From CAZENU01 sp965117035 (GTDB lineage: Bacteria > Chloroflexota > Dehalococcoidia > Lucifugimonadales > CAZENU01): DNA of 64,000 bases. The notes under the pieces are model-generated. The model did not search any database and was not told the DNA's origin. It worked only from the letters and a program-made list of their open reading frames with translations. The stretch lies in assembly GCA_965117035.1 (NCBI GenBank), contig OZ220748.1, forward strand, positions 186,001 to 250,000. Reading direction: 5' to 3'. The position numbers and the translations under genes were made by a program. Every line of letters starts with the position of its first letter. The stretch's first letter is position 1. Shown here piece after piece: positions 1 through 7,551 of this stretch.

Positions 1-1
1 C

Positions 2-544
2 CGGGACGGAGACTGGCGCTACATCATCGCGCCCAACGGCGTCGCGGTGGGCGCGCGGATCGAAGCGGGAGAGGGCGCCCGGATAGCGCCGGGCAACGCG
101 TTGCCGCTGCGAGCCATTCCGACCGGCACGATGGTGCACAACATCGAGCTGAAGGTCGGCCGGGGCGGACAGATCGTTCGGAGCGCGGGCAACTCGGCGC
201 AGGTGCTCGCCAAGGAGGGCGACTACACGCTGATCCGGCTCCCCTCGGGCGAGGTGCGGCAGGTGCTCAGCGAGTGCATGGCGACGGTGGGCCAGGTCAG
301 CGCGGTCGACCACAAGAACATCAAGCTTGGCAAGGCGGGCGCGAAACGCCGGAGGGGACGCAGGCCCCAGGTCCGGGGCGTGGTGATGTCGCCGCGCGAC
401 CATCCTCATGGCGGCGGGGAGAGCAAGTCGCCCGTGGGCATGCCCGGGCCGAAGACGCCGTGGGGCAAGCCCGCGCTGGGTCGCAGGACGCGCCGGAACA
501 AGTCGACCGACAAGTTCATATCGACCCGTCGGTACGACCGGTAG
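2..544 (+). CDS. rplB: 50S ribosomal protein L2 (uL2), 3' part
   Basis: The reading frame is already open at the first bases of the window, so about 95 N-terminal residues lie outside and 180 C-terminal residues are present. L2 binds 23S rRNA near the peptidyl-transferase centre. The conserved HPHGGGE motif, whose histidine is implicated in peptidyl transfer, and the basic C-terminal segment PWGKPALGRRTRRNK are visible. It is followed 17 nt later by rpsS, as in the bacterial S10 operon. The identification is secure; only the 5' end is missing. Confidence 0.97.
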   Translation, partial: RDGDWRYIIAPNGVAVGARIEAGEGARIAPGNALPLRAIPTGTMVHNIELKVGRGGQIVRSAGNSAQVLAKEGDYTLIRLPSGEVRQVLSECMATVGQVSAVDHKNIKLGKAGAKRRRGRRPQVRGVVMSPRDHPHGGGESKSPVGMPGPKTPWGKPALGRRTRRNKSTDKFISTRRYDR

Positions 545-561
545 CCGCTGGAGACCATCGC

Positions 562-846
562 ATGTCCAGATCGATCAAGAAGGGACCGTACGTCGAGGGC
601 AAGCTGGCCAGGAAGGTGGAGGCCGCTCGTCGCAGCAGCAGCCGCGTAGTCATCCGCACCTGGTCGAGGGCGTCGATGATCATGCCTGATATGCTGGGCC
701 TGACGATCGCCGTTCACGATGGACGCAGGCACGTTCCGGTGTTCATCACGGAGAACATGGTCGGGCACCGGCTCGGAGAGTTCGCGCCGACGCGGACGTT
801 CCGCGGCCACTCCACGAGGTCGGAACGCACGACGACGATAGAGTAG
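562..846 (+). CDS. rpsS: 30S ribosomal protein S19 (uS19)
   Basis: This 94-residue protein begins MSRSIKKGPYVEGKL, the hallmark S19 N-terminus, and has the usual family length. S19 binds 16S rRNA in the head of the small subunit with S13, near the A site. The ATG at 562 fits the family N-terminus exactly, so longer in-frame starts upstream are rejected. It lies between rplB and rplV in the standard order. Confidence 0.97.
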   Translation: MSRSIKKGPYVEGKLARKVEAARRSSSRVVIRTWSRASMIMPDMLGLTIAVHDGRRHVPVFITENMVGHRLGEFAPTRTFRGHSTRSERTTTIE

Positions 847-868
847 GGAAGAGATCGGAGCCGCCGAG

Positions 869-1225
869 TTGGCAGTAACAGCTACAGCAAAAGACACCGG
901 GGTATCGGTAAAGAAGGTCAAGCCGATCATCGACCTGGTCCGCGGGAAGAACGTCGATGACGCGCTGGCCATTCTCCAGTTCCGGCCGGGCCCGATCGCG
1001 GCCCGGGTATCGAAGCTGGTCAAGTCTGCCACGGCGAACGCGGAGAACGAGCTTGCGGCGCGAGCATCGGACTTGAAGATAGTAGAGATATACGCGAACG
1101 AGGGTACTCGCCTGAACCGTTTCAGGGCCCGCGCGCGTGGCCGGGTCGCGAGGATCAGGCGGCGAAACAGCCACATCACGGTCGTGGTGGACGAACAGGA
1201 GCAGGAGCAGGACCTTGGGGAATAA
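869..1225 (+). CDS. rplV: 50S ribosomal protein L22 (uL22)
   Basis: A 118-residue protein starting at a TTG codon. L22 contacts all domains of 23S rRNA and its long beta-hairpin lines the peptide exit tunnel; that hairpin is the basic stretch RFRARARGRVARIRRR near residues 84-99. The acidic C-terminal end (EQEQEQDLGE) is a small extension. The 3' end overlaps the start of rpsC by 11 nt, which suggests translational coupling. Confidence 0.96.
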   Translation: MAVTATAKDTGVSVKKVKPIIDLVRGKNVDDALAILQFRPGPIAARVSKLVKSATANAENELAARASDLKIVEIYANEGTRLNRFRARARGRVARIRRRNSHITVVVDEQEQEQDLGE

Positions 1226-1937
1226 GACTCATCCCGTCGGCTTTCGGCTGGGGGTCATCAAGGACTGGCAGGCGAACTGGTTCGCCGCGAAGCAGAAGGA
1301 GTACCGCGATCTCGTGATCGAGGACCTCTCGATCCGCAAGACGATCATGGACGCGTATCCCGACGCCGGTGTGGCGCGCGTCGACATCGAGCGCGGATCG
1401 ACCGACGTGGTGATAACGGTCCACACGGCGCGGCCCGGCATCGTGATCGGCCGCGGCGGCCAGAAGGTGGAGGAGATACGCAAGATCCTTGAGGGCATGA
1501 CGGAGCGCCGGGCGCGTCTCAACGTGCAGGAGATACGCCAGCCGGAGCTGGACGCGCAGCTCGTCGCCCGCAACGTCGCCGACCAGCTGATACGCAAGAT
1601 CGCGTACCGCAGGGCGATAAGGCAGGCGTTGACGAGGACGATGCAGGCGGGCGCCCAGGGGATCAAGATCGTGTGTTCGGGGCGGCTGGGCGGCGCGGAG
1701 ATCGCCCGGAGAGAGAAGGCGATGGAGGGCCGCGTGCCGCTCCACACGCTGAGGGCGGACATCGACTACAGCTACGCCGAAGCGATCACGGACTTCGGCA
1801 CCATCGGCGTAAAGGTCTGGATATTCAAGGGCGAGGTCCTTCCTCAGGCCAGGGAAGAGGAAGAGGAGATGGCGCCCATCGAAGTGACGGTGAAACCCGA
1901 AGAGGCAGGCGGCGATGCTCCAGCCCAAGAGAGTTAA
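1215..1937 (+). CDS. rpsC: 30S ribosomal protein S3 (uS3)
   Basis: The protein is 240 residues from a TTG start that yields the family N-terminus GNKTHPVGFRLGV. The KH domain is visible with its GXXG loop (IGRGG, near residue 75). S3 sits at the mRNA entry channel of the small subunit. A longer in-frame start exists upstream but lies inside rplV and does not resemble S3. The final 20 or so residues are acidic (EEEEEMAPIEV). The gene overlaps rplP by 23 nt. Confidence 0.96.
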   Translation: MGNKTHPVGFRLGVIKDWQANWFAAKQKEYRDLVIEDLSIRKTIMDAYPDAGVARVDIERGSTDVVITVHTARPGIVIGRGGQKVEEIRKILEGMTERRARLNVQEIRQPELDAQLVARNVADQLIRKIAYRRAIRQALTRTMQAGAQGIKIVCSGRLGGAEIARREKAMEGRVPLHTLRADIDYSYAEAITDFGTIGVKVWIFKGEVLPQAREEEEEMAPIEVTVKPEEAGGDAPAQES

Positions 1938-2328
1938 GTACCGCAACAAACAGCGCGGCCGGCGCAAGGGAATCGCCGTGTCCGGGAGCACGGTCAACTT
2001 CGGCGAGTACGGGCTGAAGGCCGTGGGCCCGGCGTGGGTGACCTCACGCCAGATCGAGGCGGCGCGCCGCGTCATCACCAGGTATACGAGACGGGGCGGC
2101 AAGCTCTGGATCCGGATCTTCCCGGACAAGTCGGTTACGGCGCGCGCGGCAGAGACGAGGATGGGCAGCGGCAAGGGCGCCGTCGACCACTGGGTCGCGG
2201 TCGTCAAGCCCGGCCGCGTGCTGTTCGAGATGGCCGGTGTGACGGAGAGCGAGGCCAGGGAGGCGCTGCATCTGGCGTCGGCCAAGCTGCCGGTGGCGAC
2301 GAAGATTGTGGCGAGACAGGAAGTCTGA
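1915..2328 (+). CDS. rplP: 50S ribosomal protein L16 (uL16)
   Basis: A 137-residue protein beginning MLQPKRVKYRNKQRGRRKG, the canonical L16 N-terminus, and of standard length. L16 binds 23S rRNA near the A-site tRNA elbow. The ATG at 1915 lies inside the 3' end of rpsC. The central GKGAVDHWVAVVKPGRVLFE region is typical of L16. The next gene, rpmC, starts 30 nt downstream. Confidence 0.97.
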   Translation: MLQPKRVKYRNKQRGRRKGIAVSGSTVNFGEYGLKAVGPAWVTSRQIEAARRVITRYTRRGGKLWIRIFPDKSVTARAAETRMGSGKGAVDHWVAVVKPGRVLFEMAGVTESEAREALHLASAKLPVATKIVARQEV

Positions 2329-2358
2329 CACAGGATTGCGAAGAGGGCCTGGACAGGT

Positions 2359-2562
2359 ATGGAAATCGACGATCTGAGAGCATTGACCGACGTGGAGCTC
2401 GCGGAGGAGCTGGAGGAGTCGCAGCGCGCGCTGATGAACCTCCGCTTTCGCGACGCGACCATGCAGCTCGCTAACGTACGCGAGATCAAGAAGACGCGCA
2501 CCCGCATAGCGCGGATCAACACCCTGATCCGCGAACGGGAGCTCGCCGGAGCAGCCCAATGA
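2359..2562 (+). CDS. rpmC: 50S ribosomal protein L29 (uL29)
   Basis: A 67-residue two-helix protein (MEIDDLRALTDVELAEELEE...) matching L29 in length and in the LRFRDATMQLANVREIKKTR core. L29 lies near the exit-tunnel opening. Its stop overlaps the rpsQ start in an ATGA arrangement, implying coupled translation of the two genes. Confidence 0.95.
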   Translation: MEIDDLRALTDVELAEELEESQRALMNLRFRDATMQLANVREIKKTRTRIARINTLIRERELAGAAQ

Positions 2563-3275
2563 GTTTCGAGCGGCGCAAAGCGCGGGTCGGCAGGGTTATC
2601 AGCGACAAGATGGACAAGAGCGTCGTCGTGCTCGTCGAGTGGAGGCGGACCCATCCGCTCTACCGCAAATCGATGAGACGCCGCAGCAGGCTGGTGGCGC
2701 ACGACGCGGACAACACATGCCGGATCGGCGACCTTATCAGGATCATCGAGTCGCGTCCCATGTCGAAGACGAAGCGGTGGAGAGTCGCCGAGATACTCTC
2801 CAGACAGGAGATAGCGGAGATACAGCCTGAGGACATAACGATCGACGAGGCCGTCGCCACCGCGGCGGGCGCCGGGGAGCCGGAGCCGGTCGAAGTGGCG
2901 GCCGGGGAGGCCGTCGTGGCCGCCGCCCAGGCCGTACCCGAGCCGGCGACAGCCGAGTTTGAGCCCGAGGCCGAGTCCGAACCGGCGGCAGCCGCGGTTG
3001 AGGCGGAAGCGGAGGTCGCACCCGCGCCGGCAGCAGCCGAGGTGGAGCCCGGAGCTGAAGCAGTGCTCGAGCCGGAGCCTGTCGAGGTGGCGGCCGAGGG
3101 GGCCATCGTGGCCGAGGTGGAGGCTGAACCCGAGCCGGCGGCGCCCGTGGTGGAGCCCGAAACGGAGACGGCAGCGGCGACCGAGACTGAAGCCGGGCCC
3201 GAGGCGGTGGAGCCGGAGCAAGGCCTCGAGGCCAGCGCCGACGCTGAACCGGACAAAGGAAAGCAGTCCGAGTGA
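2559..3275 (+). CDS. rpsQ: 30S ribosomal protein S17 (uS17) with a long acidic tail
   Basis: Residues 1 to about 82 are a normal S17 OB-fold protein that binds 16S rRNA (GRVISDKMDKSVVVLVEWRR, then THPLYRKS). The family is usually 80-90 residues, but this protein has 238. Residues 83-238 form a low-complexity tail rich in Ala, Glu, Pro and Val, almost free of basic residues, with an internal repeat (EPEPVEVAAGEAVVA recurring as EPEPVEVAAEGAIVA). The tail stays open without interruption and ends in an ATGA-like overlap with rplN, so it is unlikely to be a read-through error. Its function is unknown. Confidence 0.95.
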   Translation: MSFERRKARVGRVISDKMDKSVVVLVEWRRTHPLYRKSMRRRSRLVAHDADNTCRIGDLIRIIESRPMSKTKRWRVAEILSRQEIAEIQPEDITIDEAVATAAGAGEPEPVEVAAGEAVVAAAQAVPEPATAEFEPEAESEPAAAAVEAEAEVAPAPAAAEVEPGAEAVLEPEPVEVAAEGAIVAEVEAEPEPAAPVVEPETETAAATETEAGPEAVEPEQGLEASADAEPDKGKQSE

Positions 3276-3640
3276 TCCAGATATATTCGAGACTCAAGGT
3301 GGCCGACAATTCCGGCGCCCGCACCATAAGCTGCGTGGGCGTTCCGGGCGGCAGCGGCCGGCGGTATGCCGGGCTGGGGGACGTGATCGTCGCCTCGGTC
3401 AAAGAGGCCGCACCCGGGTCGGCAGTCGGCAAGGGCGAGGTCGTCAGGGCGGTGGTTGTCCGGACGGTGAAGACGTACCGCAGGACGGACGGCTCGCACA
3501 TACGGTTCGACGACAACGCGGCCGTCATCATCAACGAGGAGAGGATGCCCCGCGGCACGAGGATATTCGGTCCCGTTGCGCGGGAGCTTCGAGACCAGAA
3601 CTTCATGCGCATCGTGTCGCTCGCGCCGGAGGTACTGTGA
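3272..3640 (+). CDS. rplN: 50S ribosomal protein L14 (uL14)
   Basis: A 122-residue protein from a GTG start that overlaps the rpsQ stop by 4 nt. The sequence MIQIYSRLKVADNSGARTI and the RGTRIFGPVARELR motif are diagnostic of L14, a five-stranded beta-barrel protein of the 50S subunit that forms inter-subunit bridges. The length is exactly that of the family. Confidence 0.97.
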   Translation: MIQIYSRLKVADNSGARTISCVGVPGGSGRRYAGLGDVIVASVKEAAPGSAVGKGEVVRAVVVRTVKTYRRTDGSHIRFDDNAAVIINEERMPRGTRIFGPVARELRDQNFMRIVSLAPEVL

Positions 3641-3641
3641 A

Positions 3642-3953
3642 GTGAACCTCAGGGCCAACGACAACGTGCTCGTGATCAAGGGACGGGACAGGGGCAAGCA
3701 GGGCCAGGTCCAACGGGTGTTCCCCAAGGACAACAAGGTCCTGGTAGAGGGCGTGAACGTGGTGATGCGGCACACGAAGGCCGCGCCGAACGTTCGCCAG
3801 GCTGGGATCGTGCAGAAGGAACTGCCGCTCAGCGCGTCGAACGTAATGTTGATCTGCACGACCTGCCTCAAGCCGACCCGAGTGAGGCGGAGCAGACTGC
3901 CCGACGGGACGAAAGCCAGGCTTTGCAGAAGCTGCGAGGAAGTGATCGAGTGA
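3642..3953 (+). CDS. rplX: 50S ribosomal protein L24 (uL24)
   Basis: A 103-residue protein from a GTG start just after the rplN stop. It contains the KOW-type motif (NDNVLVIKGRDRGKQGQV) followed by VLVEGVNVVMRHTK, as in L24, an assembly-initiation protein near the exit tunnel. Two CXXC-like pairs near the C-terminus (CTTC and CRSC) suggest a zinc-binding C-terminal form, as seen in some bacterial L24 proteins. A longer in-frame ATG at 3576 lies inside rplN and is not used here. Confidence 0.95.
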   Translation: MNLRANDNVLVIKGRDRGKQGQVQRVFPKDNKVLVEGVNVVMRHTKAAPNVRQAGIVQKELPLSASNVMLICTTCLKPTRVRRSRLPDGTKARLCRSCEEVIE

Positions 3954-4756
3954 CAACCGAGGAGACCCAGGAGCAGGGCGCCGCCGAGAGCGCGGCCCCA
4001 AAGACGCCGTCGCGGCGGCGGACCGGGACGAAGGCGGCCACGTCCGGCGCCAAGTCGTCGACGAAGCGCAGCACGGCCGCGAAGAAGAAGAGCGGCGGCG
4101 CGTCTTCGGCCGGCCGCGCCGGTGGCCGGAAGACGAGGTCGAAGAAGGCTTCCGACCAGCCTGAGGCTGCGCCGGTGGTCTCGGAGAACAGGGCGCCGCC
4201 CCGCCTGCTCGTCCGTTACAGGGAGGAGATCGCCCAGACTCTCGCGACGGAGTTCGGCTACAGCAGCTCGATGCAGGTGCCGAGGCTCACGAAGATCACA
4301 TTGAACATCGGCCTTGGCGAGGCGCAGACTAACGCAAGGGCGATAGAGAATGCGACGAAGGACCTGGAGCAGATCGCCGGTCAAAAGCCGGTCACGACCA
4401 AGGCGCGGAAGTCGGTCGCGGGCTTCAAGGTCAGAGAGGGCATGGTGGTTGGCCTGACGGTGACGCTCAGGGGACGCCGTATGTACCAGTTCTTCGACCG
4501 CCTCGTGAGCTCCACTCTCCCTCGCATCAGGGACTTTCGCGGGCTCCCGAGAGAGTCGTTCGACGGTCGCGGCAACTATTCGATCGGAATCCGGGAGCAG
4601 GTGATCTTCCCTGAGATCGACTACAACTCCATCGACCGCATCCGGAGTCTGCAGGTGTCGATCGTGACCTCGGCCGGGAGCGACAGGGAAGGGTTCAGGC
4701 TGTTGGAGCTCATGGGGATGCCTTTCGCTCGCACGGCGAGGGAAATGGCGGCGTAA
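3950..4756 (+). CDS. rplE: 50S ribosomal protein L5 (uL5) with a basic N-terminal tail
   Basis: Residues 85-268 are a complete L5 (LLVRYREEIAQTLATEFG, KITLNIGLGEA, GLTVTLRG, RDFRGLPRESFDGRGNY), which binds 5S rRNA in the central protuberance. L5 is normally about 180 residues. Here about 84 extra N-terminal residues, rich in Lys, Ala, Ser, Thr, Arg and Gly (for example TKRSTAAKKKSGGASSAGRA), precede it and resemble histone-H1-like or other disordered basic tails. The GTG start at 3950 overlaps the rplX stop in a GTGA arrangement. No clear start codon lies closer to the conserved domain, so the tail appears to be translated. Confidence 0.95.
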   Translation: MTTEETQEQGAAESAAPKTPSRRRTGTKAATSGAKSSTKRSTAAKKKSGGASSAGRAGGRKTRSKKASDQPEAAPVVSENRAPPRLLVRYREEIAQTLATEFGYSSSMQVPRLTKITLNIGLGEAQTNARAIENATKDLEQIAGQKPVTTKARKSVAGFKVREGMVVGLTVTLRGRRMYQFFDRLVSSTLPRIRDFRGLPRESFDGRGNYSIGIREQVIFPEIDYNSIDRIRSLQVSIVTSAGSDREGFRLLELMGMPFARTAREMAA

Positions 4757-4780
4757 CGGCACAACCAGGACGGAGAAAAC

Positions 4781-4966
4781 TTGGCGAAGACATCGAAGAT
4801 AGAGCGCTGGAAGAGACCGCAGCGGTTCCGGGTACGGAAGTACAACCGCTGCAACCGGTGCGGCCGGCCCAGGGCCTACATCCGGCACTTCGGACTGTGT
4901 CGCATCTGCTTCAGGGAGCTTGCCCTGACCGGCATGCTTCCGGGCGTGCGCAAGGCAAGCTGGTAA
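4781..4966 (+). CDS. rpsN: 30S ribosomal protein S14, zinc-binding type (uS14)
   Basis: A 61-residue type-Z S14 from a TTG start preceded by GGAGAA. Zinc ligands are Cys24, Cys27, Cys40 and Cys43 (CNRCGR and CRICFRE). S14 acts in assembly of the 30S head. The short, cysteine-bearing form is the usual one in zinc-replete bacteria and matches the family length. Confidence 0.96.
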   Translation: MAKTSKIERWKRPQRFRVRKYNRCNRCGRPRAYIRHFGLCRICFRELALTGMLPGVRKASW

Positions 4967-5012
4967 GGTGACGTCCGGCGCCGGTTGACCGGCGCCGACA
5001 TCGGGGGAAGGA

Positions 5013-5414
5013 ATGGCGGTTACAGACCCAATAGCCGATCTGCTGACCAGGGTACGCAACGCGATCACGGTCCGTCACGGGACCGTGGAGGTGCCCGCGT
5101 CCAAGATGAAGGCGGGCATCGTGCAGATCCTGAAGGACGAGGGCTTCATCGAGGACTACGAGCTGGCGAACGAGTCGGCCCCCCAGGGCACGATCCGGGT
5201 ACGCCTGCACTACAGCGGGAACGGAGAGCCCGGGATAGCCGGACTCAAGCGAGTCAGCCGGCCCGGGTTGCGAGTCTACGTTCGCAAGGGCGAGATTCCA
5301 CGCTACTACGGGGGGCTCGGAGTGTCGATCCTGTCGACCTCCAAGGGAGTCATGACCGGGAAGCGGGCGTGGCGAGAGGGCGTTGGCGGAGAGCTGCTCT
5401 GCTACGTCTGGTAG
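5013..5414 (+). CDS. rpsH: 30S ribosomal protein S8 (uS8)
   Basis: A 133-residue S8 (MAVTDPIADLLTRVRNA; C-terminal GVSILSTSKGVMTGK and GGELLCYVW), a primary 16S rRNA binder and, in other bacteria, a feedback repressor of the spc operon. An ATG start follows GGGGAAGGA. Length and motifs are normal. Confidence 0.97.
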   Translation: MAVTDPIADLLTRVRNAITVRHGTVEVPASKMKAGIVQILKDEGFIEDYELANESAPQGTIRVRLHYSGNGEPGIAGLKRVSRPGLRVYVRKGEIPRYYGGLGVSILSTSKGVMTGKRAWREGVGGELLCYVW

Positions 5415-5423
5415 GCGGGTGAG

Positions 5424-5969
5424 ATGTCTAGAGTAGGAAGTCAACCCATAGCGATGCCGTCGGGCACCAGCATCGAGATCGGCGACGAAGCCGTCACGAT
5501 CAAGGGCCCCAGGGGGTCGCTGACACAGACCATCCCGGACGGCATGAGCGTCGCGGCGGACAACGGCACGGTGACCGTGTCGCGGCCGTCCGACGAGCGT
5601 GAGCACCGGTCGCTGCACGGTCTGACCAGGAGCCTGCTGGCCAACATGGTCGAGGGCGTGAACGAGGGATACTCCAAGGCCCTCGACCTGGTCGGCGTGG
5701 GTTACCGCGTCCAGCAGAGCGGGACCGGGATAACGCTGAGCGTGATGCTCAGCCACACGGTAGAGGTGCAGCCCCGGGACGGCATCACGCTGGAAGTCGA
5801 GGGGAACAACCGGATATACGTCCGCGGGATCGACAAGCAGATGGTCGGCCAGACGGCGGCGGAGATTCGCTCCGTACGACCGCCGAACGCCTACACGGGC
5901 AAGGGGATCCGATATGCGGGCGAGCAGGTCCGGCTGAAGCCGGGCAAGAGTGCGAGGAGAGTGCTCTAG
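5424..5969 (+). CDS. rplF: 50S ribosomal protein L6 (uL6)
   Basis: A 181-residue protein (MSRVGSQPIAMPSG... ; C-terminal PNAYTGKGIRYAGEQVRLKPGKS), the conserved L6 signature. L6 lies at the base of the L7/L12 stalk near the factor-binding site. The gene begins 9 nt after rpsH and ends 2 nt before rplR. Confidence 0.97.
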   Translation: MSRVGSQPIAMPSGTSIEIGDEAVTIKGPRGSLTQTIPDGMSVAADNGTVTVSRPSDEREHRSLHGLTRSLLANMVEGVNEGYSKALDLVGVGYRVQQSGTGITLSVMLSHTVEVQPRDGITLEVEGNNRIYVRGIDKQMVGQTAAEIRSVRPPNAYTGKGIRYAGEQVRLKPGKSARRVL

Positions 5970-5971
5970 CA

Positions 5972-6340
5972 ATGCCACGAGGGAGAAACGCGTGGGCCCA
6001 GCGCCGGGTGCGCCACAAGCGACTCAGGTCGCGGGTGCGCGGTACGTCCGAGCGGCCGAGACTGGCCGTGTTCCGCAGCCTGCGCCACATCTACGCCCAG
6101 GTGATCGACGACTCCGCTGGTGTCACGGTAGCTGCCGCTTCGAGCCAGGACGGCGAGGTCCGCGAGGAGCGGAACGGCAAGCCGAAGACCGAGGTCTCCA
6201 AGCTGGTGGGCGCGCTTGTCGCGCGGCGTGCGATCGAGCGCGGCGTGTCGAAGGTCGTGTTCGACCGCGGGGGCTACAAGTACCACGGCCGGGCCAGGAC
6301 GCTGGCGGACGCCGCTCGCGAAGGAGGGCTTGAACTCTGA
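5972..6340 (+). CDS. rplR: 50S ribosomal protein L18 (uL18)
   Basis: A 122-residue protein that with L5 binds 5S rRNA. It has the RVRGTSERPRLAVFRSLRHIYAQVIDD motif region and the C-terminal VVFDRGGYKYHGR. The N-terminus is basic, as is usual. The stop codon overlaps the rpsE ATG by one nucleotide (TGATG). Confidence 0.96.
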   Translation: MPRGRNAWAQRRVRHKRLRSRVRGTSERPRLAVFRSLRHIYAQVIDDSAGVTVAAASSQDGEVREERNGKPKTEVSKLVGALVARRAIERGVSKVVFDRGGYKYHGRARTLADAAREGGLEL

Positions 6341-6906
6341 TGACTCTGCAGGCGACAGGCCGAGACTACTCGGGCCGCTCCGACTACACGCCGGACGAGT
6401 CCATGCTGAACGAGCGCGTGGTGAGGATTTCGCGCGTGTCGAAGGTCGTGAAGGGCGGGCGACACCTGAGCTTCAACGCGGTGGTGGTCGTGGGCGACGG
6501 CGACGGACACGTCGGCGTCGGGTTGGGCAAGGCGGACGCCGTTCCGGACGCGGTCCGGAAGGGCGCGACCAACGCCCGCAAGAACATGATCACCGTGCCC
6601 CTGAGCCAGACGACGATCCCGCACGAGATCACTTCGGTGTACGGAGCATCGCTGGTGATGATGCGTCCCGCGCCCCAGGGCACGGGGGTGATCGCCGGCG
6701 GCGCCGTGAGGGCGGTCGTCGAGCTGGCGGGCATCAAGGACATCGTTACGAAGATCCGGCGCAGCACCAATCCCGTCAACTCGGCCAAGGCCGCGATCAA
6801 CGGGCTGGCCACGCTGCAGGACCCGGAGCGGGCGCTGATGAGACGAAGACAGGTCGCGCAGGCAGGCGTCAAGGGCGATGCGCCCGAAAACGGGATGGCG
6901 CGCTAG
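6340..6906 (+). CDS. rpsE: 30S ribosomal protein S5 (uS5)
   Basis: A 188-residue S5 with the N-terminal double-stranded-RNA-binding-like domain (RVVRISRVSKVVKGGRHLSF) and the C-terminal domain containing GTGVIAGGAVRAVVELAG. S5 contributes to translational accuracy and mRNA unwinding at the entry channel. Length is within the family range; translation is probably coupled to rplR. Confidence 0.96.
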   Translation: MTLQATGRDYSGRSDYTPDESMLNERVVRISRVSKVVKGGRHLSFNAVVVVGDGDGHVGVGLGKADAVPDAVRKGATNARKNMITVPLSQTTIPHEITSVYGASLVMMRPAPQGTGVIAGGAVRAVVELAGIKDIVTKIRRSTNPVNSAKAAINGLATLQDPERALMRRRQVAQAGVKGDAPENGMAR

Positions 6907-6910
6907 TACG

Positions 6911-7102
6911 ATGGCCAGAATCTCCGTGACCTGGACGAGAAGCACGATCGGATTTCCTCAGGACCAGAGGCGGACTATCGCCGGCCTTGGCCTGAGGAGG
7001 CTGCACCACACCGTGGAGCACGAGGACTCTCCCTCGATCCGCGGGATGGTCAACAAGGTCCGGCACCTTGTCGAGGTGTCGGCTGTGGAAGACGAGAAGT
7101 AG
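6911..7102 (+). CDS. rpmD: 50S ribosomal protein L30 (uL30)
   Basis: A 63-residue protein (MARISVTWTRSTIGFPQDQR, with LRRLHHTVEHEDSPSIRGMV). L30 is typically 55-65 residues and peripheral on the 50S subunit. The ATG at 6911 gives the family N-terminus; an earlier in-frame ATG lies inside rpsE and is rejected. Confidence 0.94.
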   Translation: MARISVTWTRSTIGFPQDQRRTIAGLGLRRLHHTVEHEDSPSIRGMVNKVRHLVEVSAVEDEK

Positions 7103-7104
7103 AG

Positions 7105-7551
7105 ATGCGACAACACGAACTGAGGCCGCCCAGGGGGGCCAGGAAGGCCCGCAAGAGAGTGGGCCGGGGCGACGGCAGCGGTCACGGCAGCTACTCGGGC
7201 AGGGGCCTGAAGGGCCAGAACTCGAGGAGTGGCGGCGGAGTGCGCCCGGGGTTCGAGGGCGGGCAACAGCCGCTGATCACCAGGCTGGACAAGCTGCCGG
7301 GATTCACGAACATATTCCGGACCGAGTACAACGTCGTCAACCTCGACCGGCTGGCCGCGTTCCCCGCCGATAGCGAGGTAACGCCGCAGACGCTGGTCGA
7401 GAGCGGTGTGATCCGCGACGCGCGCAAGCCGGTCAAGGTGCTGGGCCGCGGTGAGATCGAGCTTCCGCTGGTCGTCGAGGCGCACCGGTTCTCCGGCTCG
7501 GCACGACGCAAGATCGAAGCCGCCGGCGGTACCGCCAGGGAGATCGGCTAG
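7105..7551 (+). CDS. rplO: 50S ribosomal protein L15 (uL15)
   Basis: A 148-residue protein with the characteristic glycine- and arginine-rich N-terminal half (KRVGRGDGSGHGSYSGRG and KGQNSRSGGGVRPGFEGGQ) and a globular C-terminal domain. L15 organises 23S rRNA in late 50S assembly. It overlaps the secY start by one nucleotide. Confidence 0.96.
   Translation: MRQHELRPPRGARKARKRVGRGDGSGHGSYSGRGLKGQNSRSGGGVRPGFEGGQQPLITRLDKLPGFTNIFRTEYNVVNLDRLAAFPADSEVTPQTLVESGVIRDARKPVKVLGRGEIELPLVVEAHRFSGSARRKIEAAGGTAREIG

Noticed and set aside
1176..3221. Long minus-strand open frame of 681 codons opposite rpsC-rpsQ
   Set aside because: It is antisense to secure ribosomal protein genes; its translation is low complexity and reflects high GC codon bias.
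2660..5068. 802-codon minus-strand open frame opposite rpsQ-rpsN
   Set aside because: It lies wholly opposite recognised ribosomal genes and resembles no family.
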